Source of the DNA: Acidobacteriota bacterium
Lineage (GTDB): Bacteria; Acidobacteriota; Terriglobia; UBA7540
Assembly (NCBI GenBank): GCA_021827245.1
Contig: JAKAWN010000165.1
Span: forward strand, 1-13,494
Length of the DNA: 13,494 bases
Direction: 5' to 3'
Below the pieces are notes generated by a model that was given only the letters and a program-made list of their open reading frames with translations, searched no databases and was not told where the DNA came from. Positions 6,790 through 13,494 of the stretch are shown here, one piece after another. Every line of letters begins with the position of its first letter. Within the stretch, counting starts at the first letter, position 1. The translations under genes were made by a program, and so were the position numbers.

Positions 6790-7716
6790 GTGTCTGTTTT
6801 GTCCAATTGCGCTTGGAAAGCCTATCGAGCGGCGAGAGTAGCTATCCGGTGGAGCGGTCTGCGGAAATCACCGGCAGGCCGGGCCTGCTTGGCAGGCGCA
6901 AACCGGGCGGCCACGAGCGCTATGCATGCCGTGCTTTCGGCGCGCTCTAGGCCATTTTTAGTCCACGGACACAAGATGTATTTGGCTAACTCCCAGAGCC
7001 CGAGCTTGGGGTTGGCCCTGAGCATGATGCTCGACCACTACGAGCCGTTAACGACCCGCTTGCTAGAGCACGTTGTAGGACCTGGGATGACCTTCGTGGA
7101 CGTGGGGGCACACGTCGGGTATTTCACACTCCTTGCCGCCCGGCTCGTCGGGCCCGGTGGGAGGGTTTACGCGTTTGAGCCCGATCCTTCGAGCTTCGCG
7201 CTGCTGGAGCGGAACATTGCCCTCAACTCCCATAAGAACATCGTGCCCGTCCCGAGAGCTGTGTCCAGTCACTCGGGCAGGGCGACGCTTTTCTTGGATC
7301 AACGGGGGAGCGACCGTAATACGCTCCTTCCTGAGTCAGGAAGGTCGTCAAGCATCGAAATCGACACTGTAGCCTTGGATGAGTTTTTCGAGCTGGAGTG
7401 CATCAACAAGGTTGATGTACTAAAAATTGACGCGGAAGGAGCCGAAGACCAGGTAATTCGGGGAATGACGCTCTCGGCGGCAGCGGGCAAGGTACGAACA
7501 GTGGTCTTCGAGTTCACTCCCTTTGCATGCGAGTCTAGCGGCACCGCACCGAGTGACTTCCTCCGCCAGATAAGGGACCTTGGCTTCGAGCTTCACCAAT
7601 TTGGCCCAGCGGGGGAGACCCTCCCGCTGCCGGACGGCGGCTTCGGCCCGTTGATTGGGGCTGCTTGGTCCACAGGTTCTTGCAACCTCATAGCCAGTTG
7701 GAACAGACCTCTCTGA
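6790..7716 (+). CDS. FkbM-family SAM-dependent methyltransferase
   Basis: 308 residues from the GTG start. SAM motif I is VDVGAHVGYFTLLAA (Asp104, Gly106, Gly110), followed by YAFEPDP (Glu130 expected to bind the ribose hydroxyls) and the FkbM hallmark VLKIDAEGAE (residues 210-219). C-terminal VVFEFTPF and LGFELHQF segments also fit the family. FkbM-type enzymes are mostly O-methyltransferases acting on sugars or natural products; in polysaccharide loci they are presumed to methylate a glycan hydroxyl. Residues ~1-70 are basic and weakly hydrophobic without a clear signal peptide, and may bind the membrane surface. The gene is 16 bases behind the fusion gene and 13 bases ahead of the polymerase gene, indicating co-transcription. 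Glycan target is unknown. Confidence 0.87.
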   Translation: MSVLSNCAWKAYRAARVAIRWSGLRKSPAGRACLAGANRAATSAMHAVLSARSRPFLVHGHKMYLANSQSPSLGLALSMMLDHYEPLTTRLLEHVVGPGMTFVDVGAHVGYFTLLAARLVGPGGRVYAFEPDPSSFALLERNIALNSHKNIVPVPRAVSSHSGRATLFLDQRGSDRNTLLPESGRSSSIEIDTVALDEFFELECINKVDVLKIDAEGAEDQVIRGMTLSAAAGKVRTVVFEFTPFACESSGTAPSDFLRQIRDLGFELHQFGPAGETLPLPDGGFGPLIGAAWSTGSCNLIASWNRPL

Positions 7717-7729
7717 GGCTTGCTGGTCT

Positions 7730-9256
7730 ATGAAGAATGCCTCCGTGTCCGCGCTTTCTGCTCCCGCCCGGAGCGCGGCTGACGTTGAGGGGTTCTTCTA
7801 CGCGGTCGCCGCGATTGCTGCCTTGGCCGTTCTTGCGTCTCTATACGTCGTTGCTCCGGCAATGCACATTCTGGCCTCGCCGCCCCTGAGCTATGGGGTG
7901 CTTATGGTCGTTGCCGTCTACTTCGCAACCCATACTTTACTGCGTCCTCAGTCAGCCCTCCTCTACGCCCCGCTTTTCATGGTCCTTGCTACCACCATCG
8001 TTCCCCAGTCGGTGCCTGTTTGGGGAAACGGCGCTCCTCGCCAATACTATTTTTGGGCCCTTGGCTTGTTCTTCATTACCTCGGCCCTCGTATTGCGGCT
8101 CCCCTGGCGCAGCCTGCTGAGAGTCGGCGAGCGACGTGAAACGCCATTTTTCCTTACTGCCTTCTTCGCCGTTTGCGTCGCGGCAAGCTTTCAAGGCCTG
8201 CGACTAGGGTTCGGACCTAGCTATGTCATCCGCCAGCTCTACGGGGCGCTGTTGTTTGTCATCTACTTCTATGCCGTTTTGGTTCTGCCGACCCGGAAGT
8301 CCGAGATCGTAGGATTCCTGAACATCCTCAAGTGGTTTGGGATTGGCGCGTCCCTGTACACCATAATCCGGTATGCAGGCGCGGTGAAGTACGCCGATGT
8401 TGGGTCATTTAAGTGGGGGCTGTCGATCTACTGCGCCATGCTGGCAGTATATTGCATGGCTGAGGCCGCAACGGCCAAGGGACTGAGGAATCGGCTTTGG
8501 CTTGGCCTACAGGCTACGCTCCTTATCGCGAATCCGGTTGTTTTCCAGGCCCGCGCAGCAACGGGCGTGGCGGCGGTTGCGGGCGGTTTGGCGTTTGTAA
8601 TGCTAATCAGGTCCAAAAGGGTGAAGACCATGGTTACAACGATCACCCTCGCCGTAGCCGTGGGCGCGATTGTGGCGGACTTTATCGCCCCCATCGACGA
8701 GTTCCTGCCTCATATCGGAAACGCTGCAAACCTCGTGCCCAAGAATATACTCACACAACCCTCATTCGTCGGAAGGGTTAACGAAGTGCTTGGAGCCCTA
8801 CGTGTGATGAGGGTTCATCCACTCCTGGGTGCGGGGCTAGGAAGTACACTGACCTTCCTGAGTCCTGGCGGGGCGACGACGGTGACCATGCATCCGGTGG
8901 ACGTGGGGTTCGCATACGTGCTCTCAAAGCTCGGACTCCTGGGTCTTGTCAGCTTCTACGGACTAGTTGTCTCGGTGCTCTGGCACTCAGGTTGGCCCGA
9001 ACCTGATCTGCTGCACGTCGCCGCTTTCACCCTTTTCGTCTTCTGCGTTGCGTTCATGTTCAGCCATCCGGATATGCTTCAGTTCATTGTGGCCGGGTTC
9101 GCTGGGATGGTCTGCGGCCTGCTCCACCGGGCCGGGAGCTTCAAGGGGAGGGAAGGAGGTCTGGCTCCTCGTGGCAGACCGTGCCTTCGTACGCCCCCAC
9201 CGAATTTGCGCGCCGCCACACACCCCCCGTCATCTATCGGACAGAAACCATGGTAG
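7730..9256 (+). CDS. O-antigen polymerase/ligase family membrane protein (Wzy/WaaL-like)
   Basis: 508 residues with about 10-12 hydrophobic helices. The Wzy_C-type signature is clear: a large loop containing FVGRVNEV (Arg349), then RVHPLLGAGLGS (His363-Ser372), then H388PVDVGFAYVLSKLGLLG before the last helices. Family members join lipid-linked glycan units on the periplasmic face, as polymerase (Wzy) or as lipid-A-core ligase (WaaL); neighbouring wzx and wzz favour Wzy. ATG 7730 has a weak GAGG upstream. The final ~35 residues after the last helix (from about residue 474) are Gly/Pro/Arg-rich and unlike a normal membrane-protein tail; they overlap the start region of the next gene and contain an unusually strong AAGGAGGT, so this end could reflect a relocated stop or an old frameshift. 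Confidence 0.85.
   Translation: MKNASVSALSAPARSAADVEGFFYAVAAIAALAVLASLYVVAPAMHILASPPLSYGVLMVVAVYFATHTLLRPQSALLYAPLFMVLATTIVPQSVPVWGNGAPRQYYFWALGLFFITSALVLRLPWRSLLRVGERRETPFFLTAFFAVCVAASFQGLRLGFGPSYVIRQLYGALLFVIYFYAVLVLPTRKSEIVGFLNILKWFGIGASLYTIIRYAGAVKYADVGSFKWGLSIYCAMLAVYCMAEAATAKGLRNRLWLGLQATLLIANPVVFQARAATGVAAVAGGLAFVMLIRSKRVKTMVTTITLAVAVGAIVADFIAPIDEFLPHIGNAANLVPKNILTQPSFVGRVNEVLGALRVMRVHPLLGAGLGSTLTFLSPGGATTVTMHPVDVGFAYVLSKLGLLGLVSFYGLVVSVLWHSGWPEPDLLHVAAFTLFVFCVAFMFSHPDMLQFIVAGFAGMVCGLLHRAGSFKGREGGLAPRGRPCLRTPPPNLRAATHPPSSIGQKPW
9153..9160 (+). promoter_or_regulatory. strong Shine-Dalgarno without a matching start
   Basis: AAGGAGGT is a near-perfect anti-16S match, within the end of the polymerase gene. 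The GTG 10 bases later (9171) is in the wrong frame for the methyltransferase; the in-frame GTG 9181 is 20 bases away, too far for normal initiation; ATG 9250 is 89 bases away. It may be chance, a relic, or a sign of an indel near the junction. Confidence 0.4.
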
Positions 9257-10179
9257 TCGGGACGGCGCCGTGCCCGGGCCTGCCAAGAGAAATTGTGACA
9301 TGCAGACTCTGCTTCAGCAGCCGGTCACAGCCTTTCCTAGTCGGGCGGAGCTTTACGGTGGTTCGATGCGCAGACTGCGGGCTGTACTACGTTAATCCTC
9401 AGCCCAGCGTAGAGGAGTTGTTCCAAATCTACCGGTCCTACGACTCCGGCGAACAGTGGCGGAGCGGTGAGGAGCACTTTAACAGGTCGGTTTGCCGGGC
9501 AATTGTACGGTTTCGGAAGTCCGGCCGCGCGCTCGACATCGGGAGTGGCTCTGGCGACTTCCTGCGTACCATGCGCGAAGCTGGCTTCTCCGTTTACGGC
9601 GTAGAGCCGTCGGAGAGCGGAAGTTCCTACGCACGAGGTCACCATGGCATAGAAGTGTTCCAAGGCACGGTTGAGCAGTTTCTTGCATCACGGCCATACG
9701 GCCCTTTCGATGTGATCAGCATGATGAATGTTTTGGAACATTTGAAGGACCCGGCATGGGCCCTACGAGAGTTTCGCGCGATGATGAGCGAGGATGGGGT
9801 GCTTGCGGTCGTCGTTCCCGATGCGCGGCTACACGTCCTCATTGGCGAGATTCGAAAGCGTATCGGAGCGTCCGACCCATACTGGATGAATGCCCGCCGG
9901 CACCCTCTCGTCGCGTTCGATCCCCCTAAACATCTGTGTTCTTTCGAGCCCCGCACGATTCAGCGATTGATCGAAGGGTGCGGCTTCCAGGTGCTCGATA
10001 TCCGTAATGCGCCGGTTGTCTTCAATGCCGACCGCTGGAAAAACGTGGCGAAAGTGGTGCTACGTGCTTCTTCGGAAATTCTTTACCGCCTGACGATTCA
10101 TCGACAGGTCATGGGCTACTCGACCCTGGTCCTGGCTCGGAGGGCAGGCCAGGCAACTCAGCTCGACCCGGCACAGTAA
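9250..10179 (+). CDS. class I SAM-dependent methyltransferase with N-terminal zinc ribbon
   Basis: 309 residues from ATG 9250, which overlaps the polymerase stop (ATGGTAG), a translational-coupling arrangement; GTG 9181 is an alternative that adds 23 residues. Four cysteines, C18-x2-C21 and C40-x2-C43, form a probable zinc ribbon followed by GLYYVNPQP, a known N-terminal module of some sugar and small-molecule methyltransferases. The Rossmann fold begins at RALDIGSGSGDFL (Asp96, Gly98, Gly100, Gly102), with YGVEPSE as the acidic SAM-ribose site and ISMMNVLEHLKDP as the motif IV region. The later FDPPKHLCSFEP and LIEGCGFQVLDI segments are usual in this group. In such loci these proteins are assigned glycan or nucleotide-sugar methylation, but the substrate is not predictable. 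A hydrophobic patch near the C-terminus may contact the membrane. Confidence 0.85.
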   Translation: MVVGTAPCPGLPREIVTCRLCFSSRSQPFLVGRSFTVVRCADCGLYYVNPQPSVEELFQIYRSYDSGEQWRSGEEHFNRSVCRAIVRFRKSGRALDIGSGSGDFLRTMREAGFSVYGVEPSESGSSYARGHHGIEVFQGTVEQFLASRPYGPFDVISMMNVLEHLKDPAWALREFRAMMSEDGVLAVVVPDARLHVLIGEIRKRIGASDPYWMNARRHPLVAFDPPKHLCSFEPRTIQRLIEGCGFQVLDIRNAPVVFNADRWKNVAKVVLRASSEILYRLTIHRQVMGYSTLVLARRAGQATQLDPAQ

Positions 10180-10210
10180 GTAATATCAGGTCGCAGCTGG
10201 GCTCGGACAC

Positions 10211-11428
10211 ATGGACGGGACAGAAATTATCTTCTGGGTCGCAGTGGCAACGGTGTTCTACACCTATGCGGGATACCCGCTGCTGGTCGCGGCGGCGGCG
10301 TGGCTGAAGCAGGGCGCGCCGGACCCGCCTTTCCTCGACGACGGCGAGATGCCGACGGTGACGCTGCTGATTCCGGCGCACAACGAGGAGCGCTGGATCG
10401 GCCGCAAAATCGAGAACACGCTAAGGCTCGGCTATCCGCGGGATAGAATGGAAATCGTGGTAGCGTCGGACGGCTCGACGGACAAGACCGTCGAGATAGC
10501 GAGCGGGTATTCGTCTAGAGGAATTGCGGTGATTCCCACGCCTAGCCGAAGGGGCAAGATCGCCATCGTCAACCAGGTCACCCCAAGCCTGAGAGGCGAG
10601 ATCGTGCTGATAAGCGATGTCACCGCCATGCTCGAGCCCGATTCGCTGCGTTTGCTCGCGCGGCATTTCCGGGATCCTGGCGTTGGCTGCGTGGCCGGGG
10701 ACAGGCTGTCGGTGGAAACCGAGTCTCGTGCCACGGAGGGGGAGGGATTTTACTGGCGGTACGAAGGATGGCTCAAGCGCTCCGAGAGCCGGTACTTCTC
10801 GTGCCTCGGCGGCTACGGTCAGATTCTGGCTATTCGGCGCGACCTGCTGACTCAGTTTCTCCCGCTGATCAGCGACGACTTTTACAGCCCGATGAAAATC
10901 CTGATTGAGACCGGGGCGCGCACCGTTTTCGAGCCGCAGGCCATAGCCAGGATTCCGGCCGCCTCGACGCTGCTCCAGGAATTCAAGCGGAAGTCAAGAA
11001 CGCACGCGGTGCTGCTGATGGAGCTCCCCTCGCTCAAGAAAGGGCTGAACCCCTCCAAGAGCGGCGTTTGGTGGCAGTTCTGGTCGCACCACATCCTTCG
11101 GCTTTTCGTCCCCTGGGCCATGGCCGCGGCCTTCGTCTCGTCCGCGCTCCTGTGGAACGCAGGTTTTATCTATCGGGCGGCGCTCTGCGCCCAGGCAGCC
11201 TTCTACGCCTTGGCCGCGATGGGGTACCTCCTCGTCAAGCGCGGCACCAGCTGGAAGCCTGCCTACTTTTGCTTTTACTTCGTCCTCGCCAACGCCGCCT
11301 TGGCTCACGCTTGGCTTCGGTGGCTGCGGTGGCTTCGGCAAGGCAGGCTGACCCTTTGGGAGAGGACTGATCGGACGTTGCCTCAAGCTGCACCAGCGAA
11401 CGGAACGCAAAAGCGCGGACCCGGCTAG
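10211..11428 (+). CDS. membrane-bound family 2 glycosyltransferase
   Basis: 405 residues: one N-terminal transmembrane helix (~residues 7-32), a cytoplasmic GT-A domain (~45-270), and three or more C-terminal helices (~290-375). GT2 motifs are TLLIPAHNEE, VVASDGSTD (Asp87, UDP binding), LISDV (Asp136, metal-binding position) and ISDDF (Asp222/Asp223, catalytic-base position). The place where processive synthases carry QxxRW holds F-K259-R-K-S-R263-T-H, so Trp is missing. This is the BcsA/HasA-like architecture of inner-membrane transferases; with the weak QxxRW site a non-processive role adding one sugar to the lipid-linked unit is as likely as polymer synthesis. The C-terminus holds a WLR triplet repeat. 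Start ATG 10211 has no strong ribosome binding site. Glu codons are strongly GAG-biased (about 15 of 20). Confidence 0.87.
   Translation: MDGTEIIFWVAVATVFYTYAGYPLLVAAAAWLKQGAPDPPFLDDGEMPTVTLLIPAHNEERWIGRKIENTLRLGYPRDRMEIVVASDGSTDKTVEIASGYSSRGIAVIPTPSRRGKIAIVNQVTPSLRGEIVLISDVTAMLEPDSLRLLARHFRDPGVGCVAGDRLSVETESRATEGEGFYWRYEGWLKRSESRYFSCLGGYGQILAIRRDLLTQFLPLISDDFYSPMKILIETGARTVFEPQAIARIPAASTLLQEFKRKSRTHAVLLMELPSLKKGLNPSKSGVWWQFWSHHILRLFVPWAMAAAFVSSALLWNAGFIYRAALCAQAAFYALAAMGYLLVKRGTSWKPAYFCFYFVLANAALAHAWLRWLRWLRQGRLTLWERTDRTLPQAAPANGTQKRGPG
11312..11338 (+). repeat. three 9-base repeats encoding Trp-Leu-Arg x3
   Basis: Three in-frame 9-base units (TGGCTTCGG, TGGCTGCGG, TGGCTTCGG) encode WLRWLRWLR just after the last transmembrane helix of the GT2 enzyme. 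The alternating aromatic/basic pattern would suit the membrane-cytosol interface; the near-identical codons suggest recent internal duplication. Confidence 0.7.
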
Positions 11429-11448
11429 CAGCATGCGATGAACACAAT

Positions 11449-11456
11449 AAAGGAGA
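11449..11456 (+). promoter_or_regulatory. ribosome binding site for a GTG start
   Basis: AAAGGAGA ends 4 bases before GTG 11461 and supports this start, which gives the standard SDR N-terminus MAKTVVITGAAGFIGS. Confidence 0.75.
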
Positions 11457-11460
11457 CAGC

Positions 11461-12453
11461 GTGGCGAAAACAGTCGTGATTACCGGTGCGGCTGGGTTTA
11501 TCGGCAGTAACCTGAGCAAGCACCTTTCCGGCAAGGGCTGTACGGTTGTCGCGATTGACAATCTCTCCTCGGGCACTCGAGAAAACCTGGACCCGAGAGC
11601 GGATTTCCATTTTCTGGACATACGGGACGAGGGGATCGGACCTTTTTTTGACGGCGCCGACGCGGTATTTCATCTCGCGGCAAAGACTTCCCTTCCCGAC
11701 TGCATGAATCATCCACAGGAAGCGGCCAGGGTGAATGTTGAAGGCACTGTAAACGTGCTCGAGGCGGCTCGAAGGGCAGGGGTCCCACGGTTCGTGTACG
11801 CGGATACTTCAGCCGAGTATGAGGGAGTTCACACCTTCCCCACGCCGGAGGACGTGCTCAGACCGGTCAGCCCCTACGCTGCGAGCAAGCATGGAGGCGC
11901 GGCTTTCTGCGAGAGCTATCGTGAGTTGTACGGTATGAACGTGACAGCCGTCCGTTATTTCAATGTCTATGGGCCTGCACAGGACTGGCGGCGCGTTGTA
12001 CCACCTGTCATGAGCGCGTTCATCATCCGAATGCTCTATGGGGAACGGCCTGTGATCTTTGGGACCGGGGAAAAGCGCCGGGACTTCATCTATGTGGACG
12101 ACGTAAACGACTTCCACGTAAGGATCCTTGAAGACCCCGCCGCAGCAGGGAGGGTTTTCAACGTAGGAACCGGCATTAACTATTCAGTGAATGAGATTTA
12201 CGAATTGGTGGAAGGCATTTTGCAGACGGGTCTGAAACCAATTTACAAACCCGATCAACCTGGCGAGGCCCAAATCACTCTCGCCGACATAACCGAATCG
12301 AGGAAACTTGGTTGGGAACCCAAGATTGCGATACGCGAGGGCTTGGAGCGTACGATTCATTACATTCGTGAGAGGGTGCTAACGGCAAGTGGCGTGGAAC
12401 GTCTTCTCGACAGAGAGAGCGACATCTCCGCCAGTGCAGATAGTGGTAAATAA
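11461..12453 (+). CDS. NAD-dependent nucleotide-sugar epimerase (UDP-hexose 4-epimerase-like SDR)
   Basis: 330 residues. NAD-binding GAAGFIGS follows VVIT at the N-terminus, with AIDNLSSG after beta-2 (Asp at the NAD-selective position). Further motifs are FHLAAKTS, the substrate/catalytic strand YADTSAEYEG (Thr116/Ser117 in place of the usual Ser-Ser), Y139AASK143 as the YxxxK pair, and RYFNVYGPAQ followed by GTGEKRRDFIYVDDV. These segments place it with the GalE/WbpP-type UDP-sugar 4-epimerases rather than the dehydratases; choice between UDP-Glc, UDP-GlcNAc or uronic acid substrates cannot be made. It would give the galacto-configured precursor for the glycan. The last ~30 residues are polar and variable. 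It starts 32 bases after the GT2 gene with a good ribosome binding site. Glu codon use is mixed. Confidence 0.9.
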   Translation: MAKTVVITGAAGFIGSNLSKHLSGKGCTVVAIDNLSSGTRENLDPRADFHFLDIRDEGIGPFFDGADAVFHLAAKTSLPDCMNHPQEAARVNVEGTVNVLEAARRAGVPRFVYADTSAEYEGVHTFPTPEDVLRPVSPYAASKHGGAAFCESYRELYGMNVTAVRYFNVYGPAQDWRRVVPPVMSAFIIRMLYGERPVIFGTGEKRRDFIYVDDVNDFHVRILEDPAAAGRVFNVGTGINYSVNEIYELVEGILQTGLKPIYKPDQPGEAQITLADITESRKLGWEPKIAIREGLERTIHYIRERVLTASGVERLLDRESDISASADSGK

Positions 12454-12454
12454 G

Positions 12455-12486
12455 GGCTGGTGAAGATTTTCACCGCAAGGACAGCC
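12455..12486 (+). other. nested hairpin directly after the epimerase stop
   Basis: GTGAA (12460-12464), loop GATT and TTCAC (12469-12473) form an inner stem; GGCTG (12455-12459) and CAGCC (12482-12486) can close an outer stem around it. It begins one base after the stop codon. No run of T follows, so a Rho-independent terminator is not supported. The rest of the 113-base gap to the next gene shows no clear promoter. Confidence 0.35.
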
Positions 12487-12566
12487 TTAGGTATCGCGTC
12501 GCCGGCGCCCTGCGGGTGCGTTGGTCGAGAGCCTGGGCCTCCGTGGGCCACCGTGACGAATCTCCA

Positions 12567-13494
12567 ATGAACTCAAAACTAACGGAAACCGCGGTAATGA
12601 GAGACCGGGAAGTCGCGGGGGCGTTCTCAGTTCCGGCGAAAACGCGCGGTGCGCGATTGTCCCGGTTATTGAAGAGCAGGACGGTCACCCGCGCAACATC
12701 ATTGGTCGGCGACGCTGTGGCGATCGTGGCCGCTCACATTACGTCGAAAGCGCTTGCGACATGGCTGTTTCACGTCCCGGCCGCCGCGCTGAATCCGCGC
12801 AATTACGCCGCGTTCTATCTGCCATTCCTGCTGGGCGTGCTTTTCGTTTTCGAGAGAAATCAAAGACCCGAGCTGCGGCGGCCGGAAAAAGAGCTGGAAC
12901 TTGCGGTAAAAGGCGTATCGTTCGGATTCGTCCTGCTCGTTTGCGCCAACTTCGTCGTGTTCAAGACCGGTTTTTCGCGTTACATGATTGTGATTTGGTA
13001 TGTGCTGACGCTGATGCTGCTGCTCGCTGTGCGCTACGGGCTTCGGATCACTTATGGGGCTCTGTGGCGCAGAGGGATCGGGCAGAAAAGGACATTGCTC
13101 GTCGGGTCCGCGGAAAAGCTTTTCGAGCTGCAAACCCTGCTGACGATTCAGCGGTATCGCGGGTATGAAATATTGGGAATCGTTCCCGCGGGCGGCGATG
13201 CGCCCGAGAGTTTCGAAAGCCGGGCGCTGCCGATTCTGGGTACGCTCGAAAGCTGGCACGAAACCGCGCAAGAACAAGGGGCGGAACAGGTGATCGTCGC
13301 GCTGGACCGGACCACTCCGGAAGCCCATGGCCTGGTTTCCGATATACTGAAGCGCTGCATGGCGGACGGTGTGGACGTGCAGGTGTATTCCGATCTTTTC
13401 GCGTCGCGAGAATTCAATTACGAGCTCGACGAATTTTCGGGCTTTTTCCGGTTTTTCGCCGCGCCGCGATGGTCGAGGCGTATCCAAGATCGGA
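12567..13494 (+). CDS. polyprenyl glycosylphosphotransferase (WbaP-like initiating enzyme), 5' part
   Basis: The frame stays open to the window end, giving 309 residues of an incomplete gene. After a polar N-terminus of ~45 residues come four predicted transmembrane helices (about residues 46-68, 80-95, 114-133, 138-158), then the Rossmann-like cytoplasmic domain typical of these enzymes: KRTLLVGSAE, RYRGYEILGIVP, LPILGTLESW, AEQVIVALD and VDVQVYSDL. The visible end, APRWSRRIQDR, is where the catalytic bacterial-sugar-transferase domain normally begins, so catalytic residues lie outside the window. Full-length relatives start repeat-unit synthesis by transferring hexose-1-phosphate from a UDP-sugar to undecaprenyl phosphate. 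ATG 12567 has no obvious ribosome binding site; GTG 12543 and ATG 12597 are in frame. Glu codons are GAA-rich, resembling gmd more than the middle genes. Confidence 0.88.
   Translation, partial: MNSKLTETAVMRDREVAGAFSVPAKTRGARLSRLLKSRTVTRATSLVGDAVAIVAAHITSKALATWLFHVPAAALNPRNYAAFYLPFLLGVLFVFERNQRPELRRPEKELELAVKGVSFGFVLLVCANFVVFKTGFSRYMIVIWYVLTLMLLLAVRYGLRITYGALWRRGIGQKRTLLVGSAEKLFELQTLLTIQRYRGYEILGIVPAGGDAPESFESRALPILGTLESWHETAQEQGAEQVIVALDRTTPEAHGLVSDILKRCMADGVDVQVYSDLFASREFNYELDEFSGFFRFFAAPRWSRRIQDR

Larger units (their letters stand above)
3021..12566 (+). other. block of altered codon use, probable variable glycan cassette
   Basis: Hand counts (approximate): Glu GAA:GAG is about 16:6 in gmd and 13:6 in the glycosylphosphotransferase, but about 19:25 in the fusion gene, 5:15 in GT2 and 11:14 in the epimerase. 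AGA/AGG Arg codons are absent from gmd but occur about ten times in the fusion gene. The genes inside (flippase, polymerase, methyltransferases, transferase) are those that vary between serotypes in known loci. No mobile-element remnants mark the borders, so transfer by homologous exchange is the inference. Confidence 0.45.

Noticed and set aside
12699..13487. 262-residue reading frame on the minus strand
   Set aside because: It is the antisense shadow of the glycosylphosphotransferase gene, whose + frame shows membrane helices and family motifs to the window end. The minus product is Arg/His/Gln-rich with no recognisable domain.

Overview
The window is one continuous stretch of an exopolysaccharide / O-antigen biosynthesis locus with every recognisable gene on the + strand. 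It looks like an Acidobacteriota genome. The evidence is the style of the GNVR-type Wzz C-terminus (LLGVTYADLL-like and VQEAKEIPSVKVLDPP-like segments), an UpxY/NusG-like antiterminator directly after wzz, high GC, and short heptamer-repeat tracts in the gaps. The phylum call is inference from family resemblance; there is no rRNA or other phylogenetic marker here.

Layout. (1) 1-3020, conserved-looking front: the 3' end of a Wzz/GumC chain-length determinant, an UpxY/NusG-like antiterminator, GDP-mannose 4,6-dehydratase (gmd) and a transaldolase/fructose-6-phosphate-aldolase-family enzyme. (2) 3051-10179, tightly packed block: Wzx-type flippase, a 700-residue two-domain fusion (Gfo/Idh/MocA dehydrogenase plus extended SDR), an FkbM methyltransferase, a Wzy/WaaL-type polymerase or ligase, and a zinc-ribbon class I methyltransferase. 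(3) 10211-12453: a membrane-bound GT2 glycosyltransferase and a UDP-hexose-4-epimerase-like SDR. (4) 12567-13494: the N-terminal part of a polyprenyl glycosylphosphotransferase (WbaP-like), cut off by the window edge.

How it fits together (inference from families). Gmd, the epimerase and the fused oxidoreductase/SDR would make or modify nucleotide sugars. The glycosylphosphotransferase would load the first sugar phosphate onto undecaprenyl phosphate at the inner membrane, and GT2 plus other transferases outside the window would extend it. The two methyltransferases may decorate it. Wzx flips the lipid-linked unit, Wzy polymerises it and Wzz sets chain length. UpxY would let RNA polymerase read through the long operon.

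Codon use changes along the locus. By approximate hand count Glu is GAA-rich in gmd and the glycosylphosphotransferase but GAG-leaning in the middle genes, and AGA/AGG Arg codons, absent from gmd, are common in the fusion gene. This suggests a variable serotype-like cassette between more ancestral flanks.

The least ordinary items are the Gfo-SDR fusion, two unrelated four-copy heptamer repeats in the leaders of upxY and the transaldolase gene, a perfect 17-bp inverted repeat upstream of gmd, a transaldolase-family gene inside a polysaccharide operon, and a strong Shine-Dalgarno with no matching start near the wzy/methyltransferase junction. I found no tRNA, rRNA, CRISPR array, transposase or integrase. 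No intergenic gap exceeds about 135 bases.
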